Source: JADFQT01 sp965216025 (lineage in GTDB: Bacteria > Chloroflexota > Dehalococcoidia > Lucifugimonadales > UBA3495). Taken from it: a stretch of DNA of 64,000 nucleotides. The stretch covers positions 1 through 64,000 of the forward strand of contig CBDCEX010000017.1 in NCBI GenBank assembly GCA_965216025.1, written 5' to 3'. The position numbers and the translations under genes were made by a program. Positions 44,306 to 52,512 of the stretch are shown piece by piece. The notes beneath the pieces are model-generated. The model was not told the origin of the DNA. It made no database searches and saw nothing but the letters and a program-made list of their open reading frames with translations. Position 1 is the stretch's first letter; each line of letters begins with the position of its first letter.

Positions 44306-44812
44306 CTAGAGGCCGCTCTGCCGGAAAAGCTCTTTTTTCTCCGCCAGATGGTTGGCGGTGTTCAGCATGCCGGCCCGCTGCTCCTCGGATATCTGCCGCT
44401 TTATTTCGCCGGGCACTCCGGTTACGAAGGAGCTGTCCGGAATTTTGATGCCGGACAAAACTACCGAGTTGGCCGCGATTAGGCAGTGCTTGCCCAGGCT
44501 GGAGCGGTGCAAAAAGGTGCAGTTGTTCCCCAGCAATGACCCTTCGCCGATGAAATCCCCGTGGACCACCACGCCGTGGCCGATGGTCACGTGATGCTCG
44601 ATAACCAGTCCATCGCCGTGGATCACCGAGCCTTCCTGAACGTTGACGTAGTCGCCCAAGACGATCTTTTCTTCTCCATCCGCCCGAATGGTCACCCCGG
44701 GCCAAATGCTGCAGTGCTCTCCAATCTCCACATCACCAACTACATAAGCGAACTCACTGACCCAGGCCGTTTCCGCTATTCTGGGAGTCTTGTCCCCGAG
44801 AGTCCTGATCAA
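44306..44812 (-). CDS. Gamma-class carbonic anhydrase-like protein (left-handed beta-helix)
   Basis: 168 aa from TTG 44812, chosen because AAGGAGGAGC lies 4-8 nt upstream and the protein then begins IRTLGDKTPRIAETAWVSEF like its family; an ATG at 44878 would add 22 unrelated residues. Hexapeptide turns follow: AYVVGDVEIGEHCSIWPGVT, IVLGDYVNVQEGSVIHGDG and VTIGHGVVVHGDFIGEGSLL. The three zinc His (SVIHGD, IGHGVVVHG) are present. NNCTFLHRSSLGKHCLIAAN differs from the usual IGMGA turn. It may hydrate CO2 or act as another trimeric LbH protein. Flanked by IS elements on both sides yet intact. Confidence 0.82.
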   Translation of the reverse strand: MIRTLGDKTPRIAETAWVSEFAYVVGDVEIGEHCSIWPGVTIRADGEEKIVLGDYVNVQEGSVIHGDGLVIEHHVTIGHGVVVHGDFIGEGSLLGNNCTFLHRSSLGKHCLIAANSVVLSGIKIPDSSFVTGVPGEIKRQISEEQRAGMLNTANHLAEKKELFRQSGL

Positions 44813-44937
44813 ACCGCTCCTCCTTATGAAGCCATGAAGCCGCTCCTGCTCCGGCCGTGACGCCGAAATCCAACACATTCAAGACGGCTTTCGTCGATGC
44901 CCGATTATAGCCTATCCTGGGCGGCAGTGGGTAACTA

Positions 44938-45845
44938 AACCAAAGCTAAGGTGAAACCTACATAAAGCGAACCCGAAGAGGAGTTGCGATATTCTGTAAA
45001 AGAAGTCGAGTGGCGGTGGTGGAAGGGATGAAGGAAATAGTGCAACTCATGGAAGAGTGGCAATTCAATGTAGGTGACTTACGGGAAAGGATGTATCGAG
45101 CGCCAACACCTCGGGAGCGAGAGCGATGGCACGGGCTATGGTTGTTGGCCCAAGGGTGGTCGGCTATCCAGGTGGATGAGGCTTTGGACAGAGAGCCTCA
45201 TACCATTGGAAACTGGCTGGCCAACTTTCGCCGAGGCGGGGCCCAAGGTTTGGTCTTTGAACAGACTGGGGGTTCCCCCCCGTCTTGAACTGGGGTCAAC
45301 AGAACCAACTGAAGTCTGCGGTGCAAAATCCGCCTGGAGAGGCGGGAGTTGAATTGTCCAACTGGAATTGGAAAGTAGTGAGGCAATTTCTCAAGCAGAG
45401 CTTTGACCTGGGGCTGAGTCGAAGCAGTTGCTTGAACTACCTCCATCGGTTGGGCTTCGTGCTGAAGCGACCCAAGAAACGCCTCCTGAAAGCCAAGGAT
45501 GAAGCGCGGAAAGCCTTCGTCCTCCAGTACAGCCAAATCCGAGAGGAGGCCCAAGAGAGTGGGGCCAAAATCTTCTTCGTAGACGAAGCCCACTTTCGGG
45601 CCGATGCCGATCTGAGGGGGAAATGGGTACTCAAGGGAGAGCCGGCGCTGGTGGACTCTACCAGTCCTCGGTGGGGAGAGAAGGCCTGCTACTACTCGGG
45701 AGTTTGCTTGGAGGCTGGGGAGGTGGAAGCCATGGAAATAGCCGGCAACAGCAATGCCGAGACCTCCACCGCCTTTTTACAGCAGCTAAGAAAAAACCAT
45801 CCTGGACCTCTGGTAGTGATTTGGGACAATGGGCCAGCCCACCGA
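44938..45845 (+). mobile_element. IS630-family element, copy 2, right third missing
   Basis: The left tip AACCAAAGCTAAGGTGAAAC follows TA (44936-44937). The sequence is 95% or more like copy 3 up to CCAGCCCACCGA at 45845, then switches to the 3' part of a DUF3179 gene. ORF A covers 45028-45288, ending after a C7 run (GGTTCCCCCCCG). ORF B covers KIFFVDEAHFRADADLRGKW and VVIWDNGPAHR. Loss of the C-terminal catalytic region and right end makes it immobile. Confidence 0.85.
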
Positions 45846-46135
45846 ATGGAGACTCCCAGCACCCGCTCTGAATCGACCATCTGCTCCGATGCTTCCGCAC
45901 CGGAGAGAAACTGGGGGTCCAGGATGGCTGGAATTCCGTCTTTCCCCAATATAGTAATTATTTCCAGGTTTAAGGTCTCTCCCGGCGAAGCGGTTGCATT
46001 GCCCGCAGCCAGTGGAACCTCCACCCCTTCGGCCCTCAGGTTATGCCAGAATTGCCGTATCTGAGGCATGAATAATGCCGCTACCATCAGCATGCCCAAC
46101 CCTATGGCTATGATGTATCCGCTTTTACGCCCCAT
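45846..46135 (-). pseudogene. DUF3179-family protein, 5' fragment cut by IS630
   Basis: ATG 46135. Residues 6-23 (GYIIAIGLGMLMVAALFM) form a signal anchor. The DUF3179 opening GKDGIPAILDPQFLSGAEAS and DSERVLGVSI (about residues 62-95) follows. The match ends where IS630 copy 2 begins; the remaining ~250 residues are not in the window. The family is exported, of unknown function and common in SAR202-type genomes. The IS630 is also truncated at this junction, which points to a deletion or inversion rather than simple insertion. Confidence 0.65.
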
Positions 46136-46164
46136 CTATCTCTACCCTTCGCCTTGTCGCCTGT

Positions 46165-47397
46165 CCAGGGCAATCGCGTCTTATTATCTTTCTTAAATTT
46201 GTTTAAAATAGTAATCATCATGACGAAACTAGGGAGGGGTAGTGATGGTTCAGGCAACAGGCGCACCCATCGCCGAATACTTCGCGGCGTTGGACGACCC
46301 GAGGATTGATCGTACCAAGCGGCACAAACTTTTGGATATCGTCACCATTGCCCTTTGTGCCACCATCTGCGGCGCTGATTCTTGGGTGGATATCGAGCTC
46401 TTCGGCAACTGTAAAGAGGAGTGGTTCAAGTCCTTTCTGGAGTTGCCCAACGGTATCCCTTCCCATGATACCTTCGGCGACGTCTTCGCCCGCCTGGACC
46501 CAGAGCAGTTTCAACGCTGTTTCATGGAGTGGGTCCAAGCCGTAGCCCAAGTCACCCAAGGCGAAGTGGTGGCCATCGACGGCAAGACGGTACGGCGCTC
46601 CCACGACCGTACCCTGGGCAAAAAGGCCATTCACATGGTCAACGTGTGGGCCTCGTCCCATGGCTTGGCGCTGGGCCAGACCAAGGTGGACGAGAAGTCC
46701 AATGAAATCACCGCCATCCCCAAGTTGCTACAGCTGCTGGAGCTCGCCGGTTGCATCATCACCATCGACGCCATGGGCTGCCAGAGGGAGATAGCCCGGG
46801 AGATCATTGAGGCTCAGGCCGACTATCTGCTGGCGGTGAAGGAGAATCAAGGCCGGCTGTACGATGACGTTCGCGACCTTTTCGAGGGCGCCGAGGAATA
46901 CGACTTCGAGGGCGTCCCCTATGACTTCGCCCGCACGCTGAACAAGGGCCACGGCCGCCTGGAAACCCGTCAATGCTGGGTCATCACGGACCCGGACTGC
47001 CTGGACTATCTGCAAAACCGGCAGCAGTGGGCCAACCTCAACGCCGTGGTTAAGGTCACGGCTCAGCGGGAGACGGCAACCGGGACCACGGTCCACTCTC
47101 GCTACTATATCAGCAGTCTGGCCAGGCCTGGCCAGACTTTGTTGGAGGTCACCCGCCGACACTGGGGCATAGAAAACAGCTTGCACTGGTCTTTGGATGT
47201 TACCTTTCGAGAAGATCACAGCCGGGTACGTAAGGATAATGGGCCCCAAAACCTGGCAGTCCTGCGCCAGATAGCCCTCAATTTGCTGAAGCAGGAGACC
47301 AGCCTTAAACGGGGACTTCAAGGTAAACGGCTGAAAGCTGGCTGGGTTGAGGATTACCTACTCAAGGTGCTCCTTGGTTAAGACGCGATTGCCCTGG
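46165..47397 (+). mobile_element. ISAs1-family insertion sequence, intact
   Basis: Perfect 19-bp terminal inverted repeats, CCAGGGCAATCGCGTCTTA, flanked by an 8-bp direct duplication TCGCCTGT (46157-46164 and 47398-47405). 1233 bp with one full transposase. The clean ends and target duplication indicate a recent insertion, the youngest-looking one here. Confidence 0.95.
46245..47381 (+). CDS. ISAs1-family transposase
   Basis: 378 aa from ATG 46245 (AGGGAGGGG upstream). The N-terminal DDE_Tnp_1-associated part reads EYFAALDDPRIDRTKRHKLL and ICGADSWVDIELFGNCKEEW (about residues 10-60). Catalytic parts are VVAIDGKTVRRSHDRT (first Asp, about 110), IITIDAMGCQREIAREIIEA (second Asp, about 170) and RRHWGIENSLHWSLDVTFRE (Glu, about 310). 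QADYLLAVKENQGRLYDDV lies between. Full length and undamaged. Confidence 0.95.
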   Translation: MVQATGAPIAEYFAALDDPRIDRTKRHKLLDIVTIALCATICGADSWVDIELFGNCKEEWFKSFLELPNGIPSHDTFGDVFARLDPEQFQRCFMEWVQAVAQVTQGEVVAIDGKTVRRSHDRTLGKKAIHMVNVWASSHGLALGQTKVDEKSNEITAIPKLLQLLELAGCIITIDAMGCQREIAREIIEAQADYLLAVKENQGRLYDDVRDLFEGAEEYDFEGVPYDFARTLNKGHGRLETRQCWVITDPDCLDYLQNRQQWANLNAVVKVTAQRETATGTTVHSRYYISSLARPGQTLLEVTRRHWGIENSLHWSLDVTFREDHSRVRKDNGPQNLAVLRQIALNLLKQETSLKRGLQGKRLKAGWVEDYLLKVLLG

Positions 47398-47557
47398 TCG
47401 CCTGTCTTCTCGCCCCTAATTCTTGGAAATCCCGTGTATAATCTGATGTGCCGGAAGCCAGGCAGATGCATGAGCCTGGACAGCTTTAGCCCGGTAGCGG
47501 CGGACTTCGATTAAAAGAGCGCGAAATAGCGGCCCCATCCCAAACCAGGAGCAGACA

Positions 47558-49582
47558 ATGACCCAGGAGCGGACAATGACCGGGGAAGACCTGGAGCGGC
47601 TTTGTATCAACACCATCAGATTCTTGTCGGTGGATGCGGTGGAGCGGGCCCGCTCGGGCCACCCCGGCGCTCCCATGGGGCTGGCTCCCCTGGGATTCGT
47701 GCTTTGGGACCGGTTCCTCAAGCATAATCCCCAGGATCCCTCCTGGCCAGACCGGGACCGGTTCATTTTGTCCAACGGTCATGCTTCCGCTCTGCTGTAC
47801 AGCCTGCTCCACCTGGTTGGCTACGACCTGCCCCTGGATGAGCTGAAAAACTTTCGCCAGTGGGGCAGCAAAACCCCCGGCCATCCGGAGTACCGGCTGA
47901 CGCCCGGCGTGGAGCTGACCACTGGCCCGCTGGGGCAGGGCTTCGCCAACGGCGTGGGTATGGCTATTGCCGAGCGTTGGCTGGCCGCCACCTACAACCG
48001 TCCGGGGCATGAGATTATCGACCACCGGACCTACGCCATCGTTTCGGACGGTGATCTGATGGAAGGTGTGGCCTCGGAGGCTGCTTCTCTAGCCGGCACC
48101 CTCCGGTTGGGCAAGCTAATCTACCTCTATGACGACAATGACATTTCCATCGAGGGCGGCACGGACATTACCTTTACGGAGAACGTGGGTCAGCGATTCG
48201 ATGCCTATGGCTGGCAGGTAATCGGGCCCATCGACGGAATGGACCCGGCGGCGGTGGATGCCGCCCTGCGCAGCGCTCAGGCGGATGATACCCGCCCCAG
48301 CTTGATTATCTGCGGCACGGTTATCGGATTTGGAAGTCCCAACAAGGCGGGCACCGGCGGCGTCCACGGCGAGCCCCTGGGGGCGGAAGAAGCGGTCCTG
48401 GCCAAGCAGACTTTGGGTTGGGATTACCCGGAGCCGTTTACCGTGCCCGAGGAGGCTTTGGCGCATTTTAGAAAAGCCCTGGATCGGGGCGGGTCTCGGC
48501 AGCAGGAATGGCAGACTCGGATGGAAGCCTACCGAGGGGCCTATCCGGAAGAGACCGGCCGATTGGAGGAAGCCTGGAGTGGGGATCTGCCGGAAGGCTG
48601 GGACCGGGGCCTGTCGGAGCTCTACCAGCCGGGTGCCAATCCGGTGGCCACCCGAGATGCTTCCGGTCGGGTGATGAACGCGATTGTTGAGAGGGTCCAC
48701 TCCTTGATGGGGGGCTCGGCCGACCTGGCGCCCTCCACCAAGACCCTGCTGCTGAACCGGGGCGATTACGGGCCACAGGACTACGCCGCCCCTAATTTCC
48801 ACTTCGGGGTTCGGGAACACGCCATGGGCTCGGTGGCCAACGGCATGGCGCTCCACGGCGGAGTGCTCCCTTATACCGCCACCTTCTTGATATTTGCCGA
48901 CTATATGCGACCGGCGATTCGACTGGGCGCGCTGATGGGGCTGCGGGTAGTCTACTTGTTTACCCACGACTCGGTGGGGTTGGGGCAGGACGGGCCCACT
49001 CACCAACCCATCGAGCAGCTCCTGGGGCTGAGGGCGGTTCCCAATGTGGTGGTGTTGCGCCCGGCCGATGCCACCGAAACTGTCGAGGCCTGGAAAATCG
49101 CGGTTGAGCGTCAGGACGGGCCCTGCGTCCTGGCCCTGACCCGCCAAAACCTGCCGGTATTAGACCGGTCTGAACTGGCGCCGGCCAGCGGCGTGCGGCG
49201 AGGCGGTTATCTGCTCTGGCAGGCGACCGAGGACCCGGAGGTTATTTTGATAGCGACCGGCTCTGAGGTGCCGATCATCCTTGACGCCGGCAAAACTCTT
49301 CAGGAGAAGGGCATTTCCGCTCGGGTGGTTTCCATGCCCTCTTGGGAGCTTTTCGACGACCAGCCCGAGGAATACCGCGAGTCGGTGCTGCCGGCTCAAG
49401 TCACCGCTCGGGTGTCTCTGGAGGCAGGTACTCCCATGGGTTGGGAGCGGTATGTGGGGCCGCGAGGACAGGCTATAGGCGTGGACCACTTCGGCGCCTC
49501 GGCGCCAATCGAGGTCCTCTACGAGAAGTTTGGTCTGACCTCGGAGCGGGTGGTGCAGGAAGCAACCAGGTTGTTGGGTTAA
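47558..49582 (+). CDS. tkt: Transketolase
   Basis: 674 aa, standard length. ThDP-binding elements: ARSGHPGAPMGLAPLGFVLW (about residues 27-46), LGQGFANGVGMAIAERWLAA, SDGDLMEGVASEAASLAG (Mg site, about 167-184). The middle domain has FGVREHAMGSVANGMALHGG (catalytic Glu, about 415-434) and LFTHDSVGLGQDGPTHQPIEQL. Links glycolysis with pentose-phosphate or Calvin-type sugar rearrangements. The first 18 nt of the translation start are tandemly duplicated: two GGAG-ATG units, starts at 47558 and 47576 in the same frame. Either start would give a working protein. Confidence 0.96.
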   Translation: MTQERTMTGEDLERLCINTIRFLSVDAVERARSGHPGAPMGLAPLGFVLWDRFLKHNPQDPSWPDRDRFILSNGHASALLYSLLHLVGYDLPLDELKNFRQWGSKTPGHPEYRLTPGVELTTGPLGQGFANGVGMAIAERWLAATYNRPGHEIIDHRTYAIVSDGDLMEGVASEAASLAGTLRLGKLIYLYDDNDISIEGGTDITFTENVGQRFDAYGWQVIGPIDGMDPAAVDAALRSAQADDTRPSLIICGTVIGFGSPNKAGTGGVHGEPLGAEEAVLAKQTLGWDYPEPFTVPEEALAHFRKALDRGGSRQQEWQTRMEAYRGAYPEETGRLEEAWSGDLPEGWDRGLSELYQPGANPVATRDASGRVMNAIVERVHSLMGGSADLAPSTKTLLLNRGDYGPQDYAAPNFHFGVREHAMGSVANGMALHGGVLPYTATFLIFADYMRPAIRLGALMGLRVVYLFTHDSVGLGQDGPTHQPIEQLLGLRAVPNVVVLRPADATETVEAWKIAVERQDGPCVLALTRQNLPVLDRSELAPASGVRRGGYLLWQATEDPEVILIATGSEVPIILDAGKTLQEKGISARVVSMPSWELFDDQPEEYRESVLPAQVTARVSLEAGTPMGWERYVGPRGQAIGVDHFGASAPIEVLYEKFGLTSERVVQEATRLLG

Positions 49583-49673
49583 TTTTATGCATGGCGGGTT
49601 GGGTCTCCCGCTAGGAGTGTGTTTAAAATGTTCCTTAACCTCCTGGCTCAAGGTATCGCCCCGGTTTGGGCTT

Positions 49674-49793
49674 CCTCTCCCCTTGTGGGAGAGGAGTGAG
49701 GTGAGGGGTATCACCCTCATCCCAACCTTCTCCCATCAAGGGAGAAGGGGCGGTGCTTTTTCCCGTTCGTCCTGAGCTTGTCGAAGGACGTTC
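49674..49793. repeat. Intergenic hairpin repeats
   Basis: Two hairpin-type blocks: CTCTCCCCTTGTGGGAGAG followed by CTTCTCCCATCAAGGGAGAAG, and GTCCTGAGCTTGTCGAAGGACG. They resemble dispersed palindromes of the same kind as families B and D. They fill the gap between transketolase and the phosphodiesterase gene. Confidence 0.5.
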
Positions 49794-49820
49794 CACCTCA
49801 AAGATTTGCACGGGGGCTGT

Positions 49821-51329
49821 ATGTCGCAGGTCCTGATCGTGGTTTTCGATGGGCTGCAACCAGCCCAAGTAATCCCCCAGCTCATGCCGAATCTGGCTGG
49901 CTGGGCCGGCGAGGGAGTGACCTTCGCCAGGAACCATCCGGTTTTCCCCACCGTTACCCGCGCCAACGCCGCCAGCCTGGTCACCGGCAGCTACCCCGGC
50001 GTCCACGGATTGGCTGCCAACAACATGGTCTTTCCCGAATACGATCCCTACCAGGCCGTAGCGGTTTTGCAACCCAACCTGGCGGCCATCGCGGAAAGTG
50101 GCCATAAGATACTGCTGGCTCCTACGCTGGCCGACATTCTGTCCCAGCAAGGACAGGAGTATGTGGCCATTGGAGTGGGCACCAGTGGCAACGCCTATGT
50201 GCATAATCCCTTGGCTGCCCAAAGCGGCGGCGCGACCATCCATCCCGAGTTTGCTCTGCCGACCGACCTTCATGGCCAACTGCTGGAGCGATTCGGTCCC
50301 TGGCCCGAGGAAACCCTTCCCAACACGCCCCGCATGGCTCATGCTGTGAGGATTCTGACCGAGTATATTCTGCCGGAGCGAAATCCGGCCGTTTCCCTGA
50401 TCTGGTCTTCGGAGCCGGACAAATCCCAGCACGCCGCCGGCGTTGGCTCTGAGCTGTCGAACCAGGCCCTCAAGGAGGCCGACGCCCAGTTCCGCCGGAT
50501 TTTGGACTGGTTAGAACAGGATGGGAGAACCGGCAGCACCGACATAATAGTCGTCTCCGACCACGGCTATTCGACGATCCACGGGGTAATTCCGGTGGAG
50601 GATCGGTTACGGGAAGCTGGGTTCCCCCCGGGGAATGAGCCCGGCGGGGTGGCCGTTGCGCCCAATGGGGGTTCCGCGCTGTTCTACGCCCACGACAGGG
50701 ATCCGTCCACTTGCCAGCGGCTGGCGGAATGGCTGATGTGCCAACCCTGGTGCGGCCCGGTCCTCGCTGCTCAAGCCGCCATATCCGGCGGTTCGATAGA
50801 AGGCACCCTGCCCGCATCGCTGTGCGGCTGCGAAGGCCCCCGGACTCCGGATATCGCCATGTCCTTCCAGTGGAACTCGGACCCGAACAATGCCGGGTTT
50901 TTGGGACAGATATTTAGCACTGGAGGTCAACCCGGACAGGGCGTCCACGGCTCCATGAGCCGGCACGAGCTGCGCAACGTCATGTTCGCCCGTGGGCCCA
51001 GCTTCCAAGCCGGGATTAGGGTGGAGACTCCAACGGGCAATATTGACCTCGCTCCCACAGTGCTCCACCTTTTGGGCGGCAACGGAACTGCCGGCGCTGT
51101 TGCCGGCGCTGTTGTAATGAACGGCCGGGTGCTGCACGAGGCCCTGAAAGGTAGTGAGAATCCTGCGGAACCAGACTGGACCCCGGACTGGACCCCGGAC
51201 TGGACCACGGATCTGCACAATGCCGAGTGCCGGGTCGGCGACCTGGTGTACCGTCAGCAGATACGGCTCTGTCGCGTGGGGGACACCACTTATCTGGAGC
51301 AGGGCAGCAGCACTCTGGGAAAGCGGTAG
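49821..51329 (+). CDS. Alkaline phosphatase-superfamily phosphodiesterase (nucleotide pyrophosphatase type)
   Basis: 502 aa from ATG 49821; an upstream TTG at 49806 is less likely. The metal site opens MSQVLIVVFDGLQPAQ (Asp, about residue 10). The nucleophile Thr is in NHPVFPTVTRANAASLVTGS (about 45). Further ligands are SSEPDKSQHAAG (Asp/His, about 193-202), VVSDHGYSTIHG (DH, about 244) and GVHGSMSRHE (His, about 375). Near the C-terminus are two in-frame 12-nt tandem duplications: AGAVAGAV (51088-51115) and DWTPDWTPDWT (51174-51210). Probably hydrolyses phosphodiesters or phosphonates; no secretion signal is seen. Confidence 0.88.
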   Translation: MSQVLIVVFDGLQPAQVIPQLMPNLAGWAGEGVTFARNHPVFPTVTRANAASLVTGSYPGVHGLAANNMVFPEYDPYQAVAVLQPNLAAIAESGHKILLAPTLADILSQQGQEYVAIGVGTSGNAYVHNPLAAQSGGATIHPEFALPTDLHGQLLERFGPWPEETLPNTPRMAHAVRILTEYILPERNPAVSLIWSSEPDKSQHAAGVGSELSNQALKEADAQFRRILDWLEQDGRTGSTDIIVVSDHGYSTIHGVIPVEDRLREAGFPPGNEPGGVAVAPNGGSALFYAHDRDPSTCQRLAEWLMCQPWCGPVLAAQAAISGGSIEGTLPASLCGCEGPRTPDIAMSFQWNSDPNNAGFLGQIFSTGGQPGQGVHGSMSRHELRNVMFARGPSFQAGIRVETPTGNIDLAPTVLHLLGGNGTAGAVAGAVVMNGRVLHEALKGSENPAEPDWTPDWTPDWTTDLHNAECRVGDLVYRQQIRLCRVGDTTYLEQGSSTLGKR

Positions 51330-51361
51330 CTTGGGGAGCACCTACCTGCAATGGAGGAATT

Positions 51362-52318
51362 ATGAGTGAAAAAAGAATCGGCATCGCAGCGTCCGCGCCC
51401 ACCGCCAACGAAGTGTTGAATAATATTCAAAGGGCGGAAGATTCGGGAATATCGGCGGCGTGGCTGACCACCGGCGGCACGGGACTGGACGGGCTGACCG
51501 TCTTTGCGGCCGCGGCGGCTAAGACCGAGAAAATCATGCTGGGCACGTCGATCACCCCCACCTTTCCCCGACACCCCATTGTGGTGGCCCAGCAGGTGCA
51601 GGTGCTGGACCAGCTGGCGCCAGGCCGCTTCCGCTTGGGCATAGGACCCAGCCATCGACCCACAATGCGGGCGATGTTTGGCATCGATTTGAAGGCTCCC
51701 CTGGGTCACCTGAAGGAATATATTCAGGTCCTAAAGCAATTGCTGCACCAGGGCACGGTGGACTTCGACGGAAGGTATTATCAGGCTCACGGCAGCATTC
51801 CGGCGCCGGTGGCAGTTCCGATTATGGCCTCCGCGCTGCAGCCCGGCTCCTTCGAGCTGTGCGGCGCCGAGGCCGATGGCGCAATCAGCTGGGTTTGTCC
51901 CAGCGTGTATTTGCGGGACGTGGCCCTGCCAGCCCTGCGGACCGGCGCGGAGCAGGCCGGCCGGGAGGCGCCGCCGCTGATCGCTCACGTGCCGGTCTGC
52001 GTTCATGAAAACCCGGAGGAGGTGCGGGTGGCGGTTCAGCAGCAGCTGGCCAACTACCCCAGGCTGCCCTTCTACCAGAAGATGTTTGAGGCGGCGGGCT
52101 TCCCGGAGGCGGCGGAGGAGACCTGGAGTGACGGTATGATCGCGGGGACGGTTCTGTCGGGCAGCGAAGAGCAGGTCAAGGCGGGATTGCAAGGGCTGTT
52201 CGACCTGGGCGCCAGCGAAATTCTGGTGTCGCCACTCCACGCCGGGCCGGGCCGGGAGGCATCCCTGGCACGAACTTGGGGGCTGCTAGCCCAGGTTTCC
52301 CGGTCTCTAAACCCCTAG
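51362..52318 (+). CDS. LLM-class flavin/F420-dependent oxidoreductase (F420-type)
   Basis: 318 aa; ATG 51362 with GGAGGAAT before it. KRIGIAASAPTANEVLNNIQ, then AEDSGISAAWLTTGG (about residues 24-38), MLGTSITPTFPRHPIVVAQQ (about 61-80) and LAPGRFRLGIGPSHRPTM (about 88-105) are typical of MSMEG/Rv-type F420 enzymes. GTVLSGSEEQVKAGLQGLFD is the C-terminal landmark. The stop TAG is within the CTAG that bounds a MITE, yet the protein ends at a normal place. Follows the phosphodiesterase gene by 32 bp. Confidence 0.88.
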   Translation: MSEKRIGIAASAPTANEVLNNIQRAEDSGISAAWLTTGGTGLDGLTVFAAAAAKTEKIMLGTSITPTFPRHPIVVAQQVQVLDQLAPGRFRLGIGPSHRPTMRAMFGIDLKAPLGHLKEYIQVLKQLLHQGTVDFDGRYYQAHGSIPAPVAVPIMASALQPGSFELCGAEADGAISWVCPSVYLRDVALPALRTGAEQAGREAPPLIAHVPVCVHENPEEVRVAVQQQLANYPRLPFYQKMFEAAGFPEAAEETWSDGMIAGTVLSGSEEQVKAGLQGLFDLGASEILVSPLHAGPGREASLARTWGLLAQVSRSLNP

Positions 52319-52488
52319 AAGTCTGGCCGGAAAGCCATTGGCCGGGTTTTGCGCTACGCCAATCAGACGTATTCCAGTCTTATGCGGCACAGTAATACAT
52401 GTATTACGTTGAAATACCCGCTATTGCATCGATAATCGACGTTATGAAAACGACGGTTTGGGGAGAATCGGGGTTTCCGGCCAGACTT
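52319..52488. mobile_element. IS1182-derived MITE with CTAG flanks
   Basis: 170 bp between CTAG at 52315-52318 and 52489-52492. Perfect 15-bp terminal repeats AAGTCTGGCCGGAAA at both ends. Tips match the IS1182 tips in layout: five bases, then YGGCYGRAAAG. A perfect 16-bp palindrome GTAATACATGTATTAC lies near its middle (52392-52407). No coding capacity. It lies between the LLM and MmgE/PrpD genes, which converge. Confidence 0.75.
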
Positions 52489-52512
52489 CTAGGCGGCCGA
52501 GTAGTTTCCGGG

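Noticed and set aside
42960..45300. Near-identical direct repeats mistaken for a CRISPR or gene duplication
   Set aside because: They are two IS630 copies with terminal repeats; no short regular repeat-spacer pattern.
48116..49147. 343-codon minus-strand frame inside transketolase
   Set aside because: Shadow of tkt; no start signal or family motif.
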